Source: Streptomyces sp. AC550_RSS872 (lineage in GTDB: Bacteria; Actinomycetota; Actinomycetes; Streptomycetales; Streptomycetaceae). Taken from it: a stretch of DNA of 58,755 bases. Made by a program: the position numbers and the translations under genes. Positions 38,444 to 47,152 of this stretch are shown here, piece after piece. Positions within the stretch are counted from its first letter, which is position 1. The number at the start of each line of letters is the position of its first letter. The notes under the pieces were generated by a model, which was not told the DNA's origin, did not search any database, and saw only the letters and a list, made by a program, of their open reading frames with translations. Location of the stretch: the NCBI RefSeq assembly GCF_019049285.1, contig NZ_JAGMUL010000196.1:1-58755 (forward strand), written 5' to 3'.

Positions 38444-39190
38444 CTACAGGTCACCGCCTTCCTTGGTGCAGTCGATGATCGCGGTGTGGGGGTGGCTGAG
38501 GTAGTCGTGCCAGTAGTCCGCCCCGTGTGCCGTGATGCCTTGGCCTGTGACGGTGGGGTCGCTCCACCGGGGAGGGGCGAAGCCCGTCCGGCGCAGCGTG
38601 GCGTCCAGCGTGGCGCGGGTCCAGTAGCGGGCGGTGACGGTGTCGTCGTGGCCGTCGAAGCGTAGGTGCAGGGTGACGGGTGACGCGTCGGCGAGGGGTT
38701 CGGCGGCGGCGAGGGTGAAGCCGTAGCGGGCGTAGGAGACGGCGTCGGGGCGGAAGCCGGGGTGGACGGGCAGCGTGACGAAGCGGCCGCCGGGGCGCAG
38801 GGCCGTGGCCACGGTGCCGCACAGTTCGCGGAGCTCGGTGGGGGTGGTGGCGTAGGGCAGGACGTAGACGCCCAGTACGAGGTCGAAGGTGCCGGCCAGG
38901 TGGTCGGGGAGGGGGCCGTCGAGGTAGTCGACGCCGATTGAGTCGGCGGCTTCCTGCGCGCGGGCGTGGCTGATCATGCCGGCGGAGATGTCCAGTCCGG
39001 TGGCCTGCGCGGCGCCATGCTGTTTGAGCAGGCGGGTGTAGACACCGGAGCCGCAGCCCAGGTCCAGGACCCGCATGCCGTGGAGGTCGCCGAGGGCGGT
39101 CAGGACGCTCGGGGTTTCCAGGTGGGTGCGGAAGGCGGTGCCTGTGAAGTCCTCGTAGGTACTGGGGAGGGTGTCGAACTGGCTGGTCAT
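38444..39190 (-). CDS. class I SAM-dependent methyltransferase
   Basis: A 248-residue methyltransferase. The SAM-binding motif is RVLDLGCGSGVYTRLL, followed by ATGLDISAGMI (ribose-binding Asp) and FDLVLGVYVLPYATT, then LRPGGRFVTLPV. The C-terminal region (RYWTRATLDATLRRTGFAPP) is that of UbiE/ToxA-like small-molecule methyltransferases. It starts eight bases after the FAD oxidoreductase stop, and the GNAT-like gene starts directly at its own stop. Substrate not identifiable. Confidence 0.87.
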   Translation of the reverse strand: MTSQFDTLPSTYEDFTGTAFRTHLETPSVLTALGDLHGMRVLDLGCGSGVYTRLLKQHGAAQATGLDISAGMISHARAQEAADSIGVDYLDGPLPDHLAGTFDLVLGVYVLPYATTPTELRELCGTVATALRPGGRFVTLPVHPGFRPDAVSYARYGFTLAAAEPLADASPVTLHLRFDGHDDTVTARYWTRATLDATLRRTGFAPPRWSDPTVTGQGITAHGADYWHDYLSHPHTAIIDCTKEGGDL

Positions 39191-39198
39191 GGCTTCCT

Positions 39199-40542
39199 TC
39201 ACAGGGTTCCTGCCGGGGCAGCAGCAAGGTCTCCGACGGGGGTGGCGAGTGCGGCGAGGCGCGGGCTGTCGCAGCCGAGGTGCTCCGCGACGGTCACGGC
39301 GGAGCGGACCGCGCCTTCCTGGCTGTCGATGTAGGTGAGGTGGCTGCCGGCGAAGTAGAGGCCGTCCTCCCCTTGACGGAGGTCCAGGACGGCGCGGGCG
39401 CGGACGGCATCGGTGGTCAGGACGAGGTGGAGGAAGTCCCTGGCGGCGATCGTCTCCTCGGGTCGGCCGCGGTGAGTGGTCCAGCTCTTGAAGACCTGCT
39501 GGCCGGGCGGTCCAAGGGCCGGGCCGTACCAGTTGGACGCCTCGGTGTGGCCGTCGTGGCTGTCGAGGTTGACCGTCGACCAGTGGGCCCGGTCGGCGGG
39601 CATGTACGCGGCGTCGCGGTGCACGGCAACGGTGACAGGGGCGTAGGGGAAGGCGTTCATCGCCCGCCGGACGTCGTCGTGGCCGGCCAGCGGTTCCAAC
39701 AGGTGTGAGGCGGCGTATGCGGGCAGGGCGAGGACCACTCGGTCCACCGTCCGCGCATCGCCGACGGCGTCGGTGACCTCGTAACCGCCTTCGAGGCGGC
39801 GGAGGGCGGTGACGCCGGAGCCGGTCCGGATCTCCGTGCGCCGCAACTGCCCGGCGATCAGCGAGGCGGTCTCGCCCAGGCCGCGGGTGGCATTGGCCCA
39901 GACCGGGGCATGGCCGGGGGCCTGCGGGGCGAGCGCGAGGAAGAACGCCGTCGCGGCGCGCACCGACAGCCCGGGTGCCTGGGCGTCCGCGCAACTGGAG
40001 ATGTAGGCCATCAGCGGGTAGATGATCTGCCGCACGTGTTCCTCGGGCAGGGCCAGGGGGTCGAGGAAGTCGGCGAGTGGGACAGTCCAGTCGCCATCGG
40101 CCGCCGCGAAGTCGGCTGCGGCGGCCAGGAAGGTACCCAGGGAGTCCCAGGCAGGTCCGGTGACCGGGGTGCGGCTGCCCCCGAGTTCGTCGGGCGCGTG
40201 CGGGGAGACGATCAGAGGCATTCTTTTGCGGCGCGTCGCAGCCGCCGCCCCGGAGGACGACATCGTGAACGTCACCGGTGCATCGGCCAGGTCCGCCGGC
40301 CCCACTCCCAGTGCGGCCAGCAGCCTGCCGTGGACGGGGAACCCGGCCGGAGACACATACTGCGCCCCGAGGTCGACCCGCACCTCGCCGTGGCCCGTGG
40401 GCACGGTGACGGTGTCCGCGTGCCCGCCCACCCGCTCGGCCGCCTCGTAGAGCGTGACGTCGTGCGAGGGTTCCAGCAGCCAGGCGGTGGTGAGCCCGGC
40501 GATGCCGGCTCCTACGACCGCGATGCGCACGGGGTGCTCCAT
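39199..40542 (-). CDS. FAD-dependent oxidoreductase (amine-oxidase / phytoene-desaturase-like)
   Basis: A 447-residue flavoprotein. The dinucleotide site is VRIAVVGAGIAGLTTAWLL with the Glu of TLYEAAERVGGHADT. A second conserved block is VDLGAQYVSP. The C-terminal FAD site is EDGLYFAGSHLTYIDSQEGA. The type is close to proteins annotated as NAD/FAD-binding or amine oxidase that occur next to cyclopropane-fatty-acid synthases in actinobacteria. It starts at ATG 40542 or GTG 40530, inside the end of the dehydrogenase gene. Whether it oxidises an amine or desaturates a chain cannot be read from the sequence. Confidence 0.85.
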   Translation of the reverse strand: MEHPVRIAVVGAGIAGLTTAWLLEPSHDVTLYEAAERVGGHADTVTVPTGHGEVRVDLGAQYVSPAGFPVHGRLLAALGVGPADLADAPVTFTMSSSGAAAATRRKRMPLIVSPHAPDELGGSRTPVTGPAWDSLGTFLAAAADFAAADGDWTVPLADFLDPLALPEEHVRQIIYPLMAYISSCADAQAPGLSVRAATAFFLALAPQAPGHAPVWANATRGLGETASLIAGQLRRTEIRTGSGVTALRRLEGGYEVTDAVGDARTVDRVVLALPAYAASHLLEPLAGHDDVRRAMNAFPYAPVTVAVHRDAAYMPADRAHWSTVNLDSHDGHTEASNWYGPALGPPGQQVFKSWTTHRGRPEETIAARDFLHLVLTTDAVRARAVLDLRQGEDGLYFAGSHLTYIDSQEGAVRSAVTVAEHLGCDSPRLAALATPVGDLAAAPAGTL

Positions 40543-41552
40543 TCCAGGACGACCTTGCCCGCCCCGCCCATGCGGGCGGTTTCGAGCGCGGCCTCGTAGT
40601 CCTCGTATCCGAAGTGGTGGGTGATGGCGGGGGTGGGGTCCAGCCCGCCGTCGAGCAGTGACGAAACGATGCGCCATGTGTCGACGGTCCGAGGGCCGCC
40701 GACACTGTGGAGCGTGACCGGGCGTCGCAGGGCCCTGTTCCAGTCGATGTCGACCGGGCCGGTAGCGATGCCGATGGCGGCGACGCGGCCGCCCGGCCGC
40801 ACCTGCTCCAGGCCGAGCCGGATCATCGCGGGGTCGCCGGAGGTCTCCACGACGCACGCGAAGCCCTCCCTGACACCATGCGAGGCGAGCGCATCGGCGG
40901 GCAGACGGTCGCACGGAGCGACGGCGTAGTGGGCGCCGAGGAGATCCGCGAGCTTTCGCCGGCCGGGATCAGGATCGATGACCACGACCCGGCGGGCACC
41001 GATGCGGCGGGCCACCGCGACCGTCAGGAGCCCGGTCGGCCCGGCGCCGGTGACCAGCACGTCCTGCGCCACCACCGGCGAGGCCGTCAGGGCGCGCACG
41101 GCGCTGCCCATCAGGTCGAAGAGGACGATCGTGTCCGCATCCGAGCCGGGCGGGTGCGCCCACACGTTCCGTACGGGCAGGGACACGTACTCGGCGAAGG
41201 CCCCGTCCCGCTCCCACCCGAGCCGGCCGGCGCGCGCACAAAGCGGCCAGTCGCCCGCCCGGCACGGACGGCAGGCCGCGCAGGCCACGTACCCGTCACC
41301 ACTGACGAGTGTCCCGACTGCGGGGCCCCCCGGCGGGGTTGCCTCGACGATCCCGGCGAACTCGTGCCCCGCGACTCGCCGTCGGTATACCGGATACCCG
41401 AACGGCTCCCCAGCCTCGGTCAGCAGGTCGGTGGCGCAGATCCCGGTACGCAGCACACGGACGAGGACCTCACCCGCCGCCGGTACCGGGACCGGGACCC
41501 TGCCCAGCTCCAGCCCCGGACCTCCGCCCGGCGCCCGCAGCAGCGCCTTCAT
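40512..41552 (-). CDS. zinc-dependent alcohol dehydrogenase (threonine/sorbitol dehydrogenase-like MDR)
   Basis: A 346-residue medium-chain dehydrogenase. The catalytic zinc site includes GICATDL and GHEFAG. The structural zinc loop is CAACRPCRAGDWPLC with four Cys. The Rossmann fold is LVTGAGPTGLLTVAVARRIG with VVVIDPDPGRR. This is the pattern of NAD(P)-dependent polyol or amino-alcohol dehydrogenases. It starts 23 bp after the EF-hand gene and overlaps the FAD oxidoreductase gene, so it is in one operon with both. It could interconvert the alcohol and aldehyde forms of the product released by the SDR (inference). Confidence 0.88.
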   Translation of the reverse strand: MKALLRAPGGGPGLELGRVPVPVPAAGEVLVRVLRTGICATDLLTEAGEPFGYPVYRRRVAGHEFAGIVEATPPGGPAVGTLVSGDGYVACAACRPCRAGDWPLCARAGRLGWERDGAFAEYVSLPVRNVWAHPPGSDADTIVLFDLMGSAVRALTASPVVAQDVLVTGAGPTGLLTVAVARRIGARRVVVIDPDPGRRKLADLLGAHYAVAPCDRLPADALASHGVREGFACVVETSGDPAMIRLGLEQVRPGGRVAAIGIATGPVDIDWNRALRRPVTLHSVGGPRTVDTWRIVSSLLDGGLDPTPAITHHFGYEDYEAALETARMGGAGKVVLEWSTPCASRS

Positions 41553-41575
41553 ACCGCCCGCTGTCGGCACGCGCG

Positions 41576-42127
41576 TCAGCCGGCTGCGTCGACCGGGCCG
41601 AGCAGCCAGTTGCCGGGGGCGTCCGGGTCGGTGCTGAGGTAGAACTCGGAGATCGCGGTGCGCCACTCGTCGTGGGTGATCACGCCGTTCCCGTCCCGGT
41701 CGAGTCGCTCGAACGCCGCCTCCGAGTGCACCGGCGGGACGCCCAGCTCGTCGTACAGGCGCACGTACTCGGCGCGGTTCAGCACCCCGTCGCCGTCGGT
41801 GTCCAGAGCCTGCATCAGCGCGTCGGCGATCGCGAGGATCGCGCTCTGGAAGTGCTCGGGGGAGGTGATGTTGGCCTCCATGACGGTGATGAACTCGTCG
41901 CGGGAGACCTGCCCGTCGTTGTTGCTGTCACCGTGCTTGAGGAGCAGCTGCCACCACTGGTCGAACGCGTTCCGCATCGCCGTCGCGTTCGCGCGGTCGT
42001 CCTTGGCCAGCTTCGCGAACAGCCCGGCCATGCCCTGAAGATCATCCTGCGTGAGCTGGCCGTCCTTGCCCTGGTCGAACCAGTCGAAGAGGACGTTGAA
42101 CTTCTGGTTCTTCACAGCACTGGTCAT
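41576..42127 (-). CDS. four-EF-hand calcium-binding protein (calerythrin/calmodulin-like)
   Basis: A 183-residue soluble protein. Loops 2-4 are canonical: DSNNDGQVSRDEF, DTDGDGVLNRAEY and DRDGNGVITHDEW. Loop 1 is degenerate (DQGKDGQLTQDDL). The spacing is that of sarcoplasmic calcium-binding proteins or calerythrin, which buffer or sense Ca2+. It has GAGGG before the ATG and is the first gene of the operon running to 37424. A Ca2+ sensor heading a biosynthetic operon is unusual; it may control an enzyme of the operon or simply be co-expressed. Confidence 0.9.
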   Translation of the reverse strand: MTSAVKNQKFNVLFDWFDQGKDGQLTQDDLQGMAGLFAKLAKDDRANATAMRNAFDQWWQLLLKHGDSNNDGQVSRDEFITVMEANITSPEHFQSAILAIADALMQALDTDGDGVLNRAEYVRLYDELGVPPVHSEAAFERLDRDGNGVITHDEWRTAISEFYLSTDPDAPGNWLLGPVDAAG

Positions 42128-42762
42128 CTGTGTTCCCTCTGTACGTGGCCGACACGCTTGATCAGCGCACCGTGACCATCGGGAACGCTAGGAACAACCC
42201 CGTGCGGATTGCTACAGATGCGGGCACAGTCCACTGATCCGGGTGATAGGCCGCCCCTCAAACATGGAAGGTCTCTTCGGTCCATGCCCCTGGTCCTCGA
42301 CCCCGCCCGGCTGGAGGTCCTGCACGTGCAGATGGACCGGGCTGAAGGCGCATGCCCGTCAGCAGCGCCAGCTCGCTCGAAGAGCTCGCTCAGCTCTGCA
42401 TAGCTCCGCCCCGCGACCGCACCCACCTTCCAGACTCGGCGCTGGTCCGCGAAGAACAACCGCACAAGACCCCCGAGAGCAGCCGCAACATCCGACATTC
42501 CGTTCAACGGACGAATGGCCGACGAGGAAACTGCCGCAGCAAGGTTCGGGACACGGACGCCGAGTCAGCCGAGCTACCGGTCTGTGGCCAACTACATCCC
42601 CGACCGCGACGCGGACGGCATCGACATCTCGTTCGCCGCGCAGAACTGGCGGAAGGCCATCCGTCTCGGCGAGGGTGTTCCGCCATCCCCCCGTCGAGGT
42701 GTCGCGCGAGCGTCTGGCACGAGCAATTCGTGAACCGGAGTGCGCGCGCCGCGCCCGGTGCC
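42128..42762. other. 635-bp interval with possible gene fragments
   Basis: No intact gene. A minus-strand frame from about 42495 reads LGGLVRLFFADQRRVWKVGA, then GRSYAELSELFERAGAADGH. A plus-strand frame near 42570 reads SVANYIPDRDADGIDISFAA. Both look coding for short distances only and match nothing I can name. Confidence 0.35.
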
Positions 42763-43221
42763 TCAGTCGTGGGTGACGTTCTCGGTGAGCAGGCGGAGCA
42801 AGTGCTTCGCGGTGGCGTCCTGCTCGGGGGTCAGACCCATGGCCTCGCCGATGGCCAGCGGGACGGCGCGGGCCTTCTCCTGAAGGTCCGAGCCGGCCGG
42901 GGTGAGGCGTACGGCGACGGAGCGTTCGTCCTCGGCGCGTCGTTCGCGGCGAATCAGGCCGCCGGTCTCAAGGCGCTTGAGGAGCGGCGAAAGGGTGCTG
43001 GATTCCAGCTGGAGCGCCGTGCCCAGCTCCCGTACGGAGACCGAGCCCTGCTCCCACAGCACCAGCATGACGAGGTACTGCGGGTAGGTCAGCCCCAGCT
43101 CGTCCAGCAGTGGACGGTAGCGGGTCGTGACCGACCGCGAGGCCGCGTACAGGGCGAAGCAGAGCTGGTCCTGAAGCAGCAGCGAACCCACTGCGGCGTC
43201 GTCGCGCGTGTTCTGGCCCAT
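42763..43221 (-). CDS. MarR-family regulator, OhrR-like
   Basis: A 152-residue winged-helix repressor. The N-terminus LLLQDQLCFALYAASRSVTT carries a Cys (C21) at the place of the peroxide-sensing Cys of OhrR. TYPQYLVMLVLWE, SVRELGTALQLESSTLSPLL and KRLETGGLIRRERRAEDERS complete the DNA-binding domain. It is divergent from the esterase gene and probably represses it and itself. Oxidant or organic-hydroperoxide sensing is inferred from the Cys. No ohr gene is nearby; the esterases take its place. Confidence 0.88.
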   Translation of the reverse strand: MGQNTRDDAAVGSLLLQDQLCFALYAASRSVTTRYRPLLDELGLTYPQYLVMLVLWEQGSVSVRELGTALQLESSTLSPLLKRLETGGLIRRERRAEDERSVAVRLTPAGSDLQEKARAVPLAIGEAMGLTPEQDATAKHLLRLLTENVTHD

Positions 43222-43293
43222 GAGCGCCGTCCTTACCTCTGATGATCGGCCAGGTACATCCTACCCATTCCAAGCGCCCTCGACTATGTCTAG

Positions 43294-43323
43294 CTCGATT
43301 AAGTTGTACACGACTGAATCGAG
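43294..43323. promoter_or_regulatory. putative MarR operator between regulator and esterase
   Basis: CTCGATT and AATCGAG form perfect 7-bp arms across 16 bases (AAGTTGTACACGACTG) in the divergent promoter region, which is AT-richer than its surroundings. Confidence 0.5.
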
Positions 43324-43407
43324 CGCTACGGTGTTCTCGTGACCGCCGAACGGCCGGACACATCCCTCGCCGAGGCCGCCGCCCCGGCATCAGTCCAAGG
43401 AGTCCCC

Positions 43408-44373
43408 ATGCCCGAGAACATCACCGGCCCCGAACTGGAACCGGCCGCCGCCGCATTCGCCGAGGCCACCGCCAACCCGCCGTATCTGTTCGACCTCGGT
43501 CCGGTCGAGGGCCGCAAGGTGGTCGATGAGGTCCAGTCCGGCGAGATCGCCAAGCCCGAGATCGCCGAGGAGTGGGTGACCGTGCAGGGCGGGCCCACCG
43601 GCACCGTCCGGGCGCGCATCGTCCGTCCCGTCGGTGCCGCCGGTCCGCTGCCCGTTGTCATCTACATCCACGGTGCGGGCTGGGTCTTCGGCAACGCCCA
43701 CACCCACGACCGCCTGGTCCGCGAACTCGCCGTCGGCGCGAACGCCGCCGTCGTCTTCCCCGAGTACGACCTCTCGCCCGAGGCCCGCTACCCCGTCGCG
43801 ATCGAGCAGAATTACGCCGTCGCCCGCTGGGTCGTCACTGACGGCGCTTCAAAGGGCCTGGACGCCACCCGGATCGCGGTGGCCGGTGACTCGGTCGGCG
43901 GCAACATGGCCGCCGCACTGACCCTGATGGCCAAGGAGCGCGGGGACGTGCCGCTCGTCCAGCAGGTGCTGTTCTACCCCGTCACCGACGCCGCGTTCGA
44001 CACCGGCTCCTACCACCAGTTCGCCGAGGGCTACTTCCTGCGCCGCGACGCCATGCAGTGGTTCTGGGACCAGTACACGACCGACGAGGCCGAGCGCGCC
44101 CAGATCACCGCGTCCCCGCTGCGCGCCACGACCGAGCAACTCACCGGTCTGCCCCCGGCCCTGGTCATCACCGGCGAGGCCGACGTGCTGCGCGACGAGG
44201 GTGAGGCGTACGCCAACAAGCTCCGCCAGGCCGGCGTCCCCGTCACGGCCGCCCGCTACCAGGGCGTCATCCACGACTTCGTCATGCTCAACGCCCTGCG
44301 CGAGACCCACGCCGCCGAAGCCGCCATCAACCAGGCCATCGACACACTGCGCACCGCACTCGGCACCGCCTGA
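43408..44373 (+). CDS. alpha/beta-hydrolase esterase (HSL/GDSVGG family), cytoplasmic
   Basis: A 321-residue carboxylesterase of the hormone-sensitive-lipase family. The oxyanion motif is IHGAGWVFG (usually HGGGW), the nucleophile is in IAVAGDSVGGNMA, the catalytic Asp in ITGEADVLRDEGE and the His in QGVIHDFVML. There is no signal peptide. The start is ATG 43408, six bases after AAGGAG; an in-frame GTG at 43339 gives a longer but less coding N-terminus. It is regulated by the divergent MarR protein. The next gene is a secreted paralogue, a clear tandem duplication. Confidence 0.9.
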   Translation: MPENITGPELEPAAAAFAEATANPPYLFDLGPVEGRKVVDEVQSGEIAKPEIAEEWVTVQGGPTGTVRARIVRPVGAAGPLPVVIYIHGAGWVFGNAHTHDRLVRELAVGANAAVVFPEYDLSPEARYPVAIEQNYAVARWVVTDGASKGLDATRIAVAGDSVGGNMAAALTLMAKERGDVPLVQQVLFYPVTDAAFDTGSYHQFAEGYFLRRDAMQWFWDQYTTDEAERAQITASPLRATTEQLTGLPPALVITGEADVLRDEGEAYANKLRQAGVPVTAARYQGVIHDFVMLNALRETHAAEAAINQAIDTLRTALGTA

Positions 44374-44491
44374 GCGCGCTCAGCCACATCCGGCGCCCGT
44401 AACACCCCCGCACTACACCCGGCCGGACCGCCCGGGTCCCGCCTCCGTCCCCACGTGGCGTGCGTCCTGCGCCACGCACCAGGAGTTCCCC

Positions 44492-45568
44492 ATGCGCACC
44501 GCACCTGTCCGAATCAACCGCAAGATCGCCGTCGCCGCAGCAGCCGCCCTCATCGCCGGGGTGACCATCACCGCCCACGCGTCGGCCTCACCCACTGCAC
44601 CGTCCGCCGCCACAACCGTCCCGGTGCTGGAAAAGGACGCCCAGGCGTTCGCCGACGCGGCCGCGAAGAACCCGCCCATCTACACCCTGTCCTACGGCGA
44701 CGCCCGCAAGGCACTCGACAGCGCACAGGCCGGCCCCGTGGACAAGCTCCCGGCGGACATCAGCCACCGCACCCTCAAGGTGGGACCCACCGGCGAGGTG
44801 ACCATCCGGATCGTCCGCCCCGCCGGAGTGAGCGGCAAGCTCCCGGCCGTCATGTACTTCCACGGCGGCGGCTGGGTCCTCGGCAACGAGAACACCCACG
44901 ACCGGCTGGTGCGGCAGATCGCCAACGGCGCCCGCGCTGCGGTCGTCTTCGTCGACTACACGCCCTCGCCCGAGGCGCGCTACCCCATCGCCATCGAGCA
45001 GGCGTACGCGGCCACCAAGTGGGTCGCCGAGCACGATGACGAGATCAACGTCGACGGCTCCCGGATCGCCGTCGCCGGCGACAGTGTCGGCGGCAACATG
45101 ACCGCCGCCGTCACCCTCATGGCCAAGCAGCGCCGCGGCCCTGCCCTGCGCGAGCAGGTGCTCTTCTACCCGGTCACCGATGCCAACTTCAACACGGCCT
45201 CCTACCGGGAGTTCGCCGACGGACCCTGGCTGACCCGCAAGGCCATGAAGTGGTTCTGGGACGCCTACGCCCCCAACGCCAAGGACCGCAAGCAGATCCT
45301 CGCCTCGCCACTGCGTGCGAGCCTCAACCAGCTCGAAGGCCTGCCCAAGGCCCTGGTCATCACCGACGAGGCCGACGTCCTGCGCGACGAGGGCGAGGCG
45401 TACGCCGCCAAGCTCCGCGCCGCCGGCAACGACATCACCACCGTCCGCTACCAGGGCACCATCCACGACTTCGCCATGCTCAACGCCCTCGCCCACACCA
45501 ACGCCGCCAAGACAGCCGTCGACCAGGCCAACCACTTCCTCTACACCGGCCTTCACAGCGGCTCCTGA
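44492..45568 (+). CDS. secreted alpha/beta-hydrolase esterase, paralogue of the preceding gene
   Basis: A 358-residue paralogue. The signal peptide is INRKIAVAAAAALIAGVTIT with cleavage near AHASA. The motifs are FHGGGWVLG, IAVAGDSVGGNMT, ITDEADVLRDEGE and QGTIHDFAML. Long blocks are shared with the upstream enzyme (EARYPxAIEQ, LFYPVTDAxF, ASPLRA), showing gene duplication followed by gain of a secretion signal. AGGAG precedes the ATG. The two genes are probably one transcription unit ended by the hairpin at 45772. Confidence 0.9.
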   Translation: MRTAPVRINRKIAVAAAAALIAGVTITAHASASPTAPSAATTVPVLEKDAQAFADAAAKNPPIYTLSYGDARKALDSAQAGPVDKLPADISHRTLKVGPTGEVTIRIVRPAGVSGKLPAVMYFHGGGWVLGNENTHDRLVRQIANGARAAVVFVDYTPSPEARYPIAIEQAYAATKWVAEHDDEINVDGSRIAVAGDSVGGNMTAAVTLMAKQRRGPALREQVLFYPVTDANFNTASYREFADGPWLTRKAMKWFWDAYAPNAKDRKQILASPLRASLNQLEGLPKALVITDEADVLRDEGEAYAAKLRAAGNDITTVRYQGTIHDFAMLNALAHTNAAKTAVDQANHFLYTGLHSGS

Positions 45569-45771
45569 CCCCCGCTCCAGAGCGGACCGGCTCCGGCAGC
45601 GCCGCCGAGCCCGGCCCCGCGGGGAACGTGAGGACCAGCCCGACCCCCGCCGGCGCACGGGACGGCGCCGCCACGGACGCGGCCTTCGCCCAGCCGCAGC
45701 CGGACTGCAGAGCCAGTGGAACGTGGTCCGCAGCCCGCCCGCGGGCCCAAAGACCCAGAGAAGCATCAGAG

Positions 45772-45831
45772 ATGCCGCCGCGCCCTTCCCGGACCCGCTA
45801 CTTAGCGGATCAGGGAAGGGCGCGGCGGCAT
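45772..45831. terminator. strong bidirectional hairpin terminator
   Basis: ATGCCGCCGCGCCCTTCCC (45772-45790) pairs perfectly with its complement at 45813-45831, a 19-bp stem. A small CCGCT/AGCGG hairpin lies inside the loop. It sits between the convergent esterase and LysR genes. There is no T tract, as is common in Streptomyces. Confidence 0.8.
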
Positions 45832-46119
45832 TCGCCTATCAGATGTCCCGGTGGCCACACGTATCCACGGCCCGCCCTCAAGCCGCAACAAATCGCTCCG
45901 GAGCCGGTACTCCCGAACTCCAGGCCTGTGTCCTGCCGGCTGCTGCCCGCGACGGTGACAGCGGCGTCCGTGACCGACCGCGAGAGCTGAGCGAGCCGTG
46001 CGGGCCTTGCCAGTCGATCAGAGGGCGTGCCGTACGAAGGGAGAGTTCCACGGCTCGACCTGTCCGCTCGACAGACGGCGTCCCTGCGCCATGGGCCATC
46101 GCCCGCTGCCTCCGCGACC

Positions 46120-47028
46120 TCACGGGGAGGAGGAGTATCCGCTGGAGGCGACCCATTGTCGGGTGAGGTGGGTGAAAGCCCGGGCGGCAGCGCTTTGGTA
46201 GGAGCCCGAGCGGCAGAGCAGAGTGACAATGCGCTCGGGCAGGGGCGGGTCGAGGGGTACGGCACGCAGATGCGGGTGATCCCGGGCGATGGTCTCGGGC
46301 AGCACAGATGCCAGAGGGGTGCGCTGGATCATTTCGGCGACGGCATTGACCGAGTTGGCTTCCATCGCGATGCGCGGTGTGGTGCGGTGCTGAGCGAAGT
46401 AGGTGTCGATGTGCCTGCGGGTGGCGAAGTCGCTGCTGAGCAGGGCCAGGGGGCGGCCTTCCAGTTCTCGCACGGGTAGCGGGTCGGTCCGGTCGGCGTA
46501 GGGGTGGTGGGTGCCGACGACGAGGCTGAGGGCTTCGGTGAACAAGTCGTCCGTGGTGATGCCGGGCAGGTGGGCACCGCGAAAGGCGATCCCGAGGTCG
46601 AGGTCATCGGCTAGGAGGGCGGACTCGATGCGGTCCTGCGTCATCTCCCTGATGCTCAGGGAGATGTCGGGATGACGGACGTGGAACTGTCCGGTGAGGG
46701 GGCCGACGAGGTAGGCGGTGAAGGTGGGGGTGACCGCCAGGCGCAGACTGCCGCGGGAGAGGTCGGCCACGTCGTGAACGGCGCGTTCAGCAGCGGCGAG
46801 TTCCTGCAGGGCGCGACGGGCGTAGTGGACGTAGGTCTCACCGGCGTCGGTGAGGCGCACGGCACGACCCGTACGGTCAAGCAACTGCGTGCCCATCAGG
46901 CGTTCCATCTGTCTGATCTGCTGGGACAGGGTCGGCTGGGAGATGTGCAGGACTTCGGCGGCGCGGGTGAAGCTGCCATGTTCAGCGACGGCGAGCAGAT
47001 AGCGCAGATGACGTAGTTCGAAGCCCAT
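46120..47028 (-). CDS. LysR-family regulator, CynR-like
   Basis: A 302-residue LysR protein. The N-terminal helix-turn-helix is FELRHLRYLLAVAEHGSFTR followed by AAEVLHISQPTLSQQIRQME. The effector domain has the usual LAVTPTFTAYLVGPL and the SLVVGTHHPYADR region. The start is ATG 47028 (MGFELRH). It is divergent from cynT-cynS, the arrangement of cynR, which activates the cyanase operon in response to cyanate or azide. The name cynR is inferred from context. Confidence 0.88.
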   Translation of the reverse strand: MGFELRHLRYLLAVAEHGSFTRAAEVLHISQPTLSQQIRQMERLMGTQLLDRTGRAVRLTDAGETYVHYARRALQELAAAERAVHDVADLSRGSLRLAVTPTFTAYLVGPLTGQFHVRHPDISLSIREMTQDRIESALLADDLDLGIAFRGAHLPGITTDDLFTEALSLVVGTHHPYADRTDPLPVRELEGRPLALLSSDFATRRHIDTYFAQHRTTPRIAMEANSVNAVAEMIQRTPLASVLPETIARDHPHLRAVPLDPPLPERIVTLLCRSGSYQSAAARAFTHLTRQWVASSGYSSSP

Positions 47029-47035
47029 GACATCA

Positions 47036-47118
47036 CTATAGATGAGACCAATAGATCTTATATTCAGGGCGTCTTGGACTCTATAAGCACAGTTCATGCA
47101 TGGTTGATTTCGTCAACC
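47036..47118. promoter_or_regulatory. divergent cyn control region
   Basis: An AT-rich island. It contains two direct ATAGAT sites (47038-47043, 47051-47056), the near-palindrome ATAGATCTTAT, a TATAAG-like -10 near 47092, and an inverted repeat GGTTGA/TCAACC (47102-47118) in the cynT leader. These are candidate LysR-binding and promoter elements. Confidence 0.5.
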
Positions 47119-47152
47119 CGCACCAGTCGGGCACTGGCCGAAAGGAGTGATC

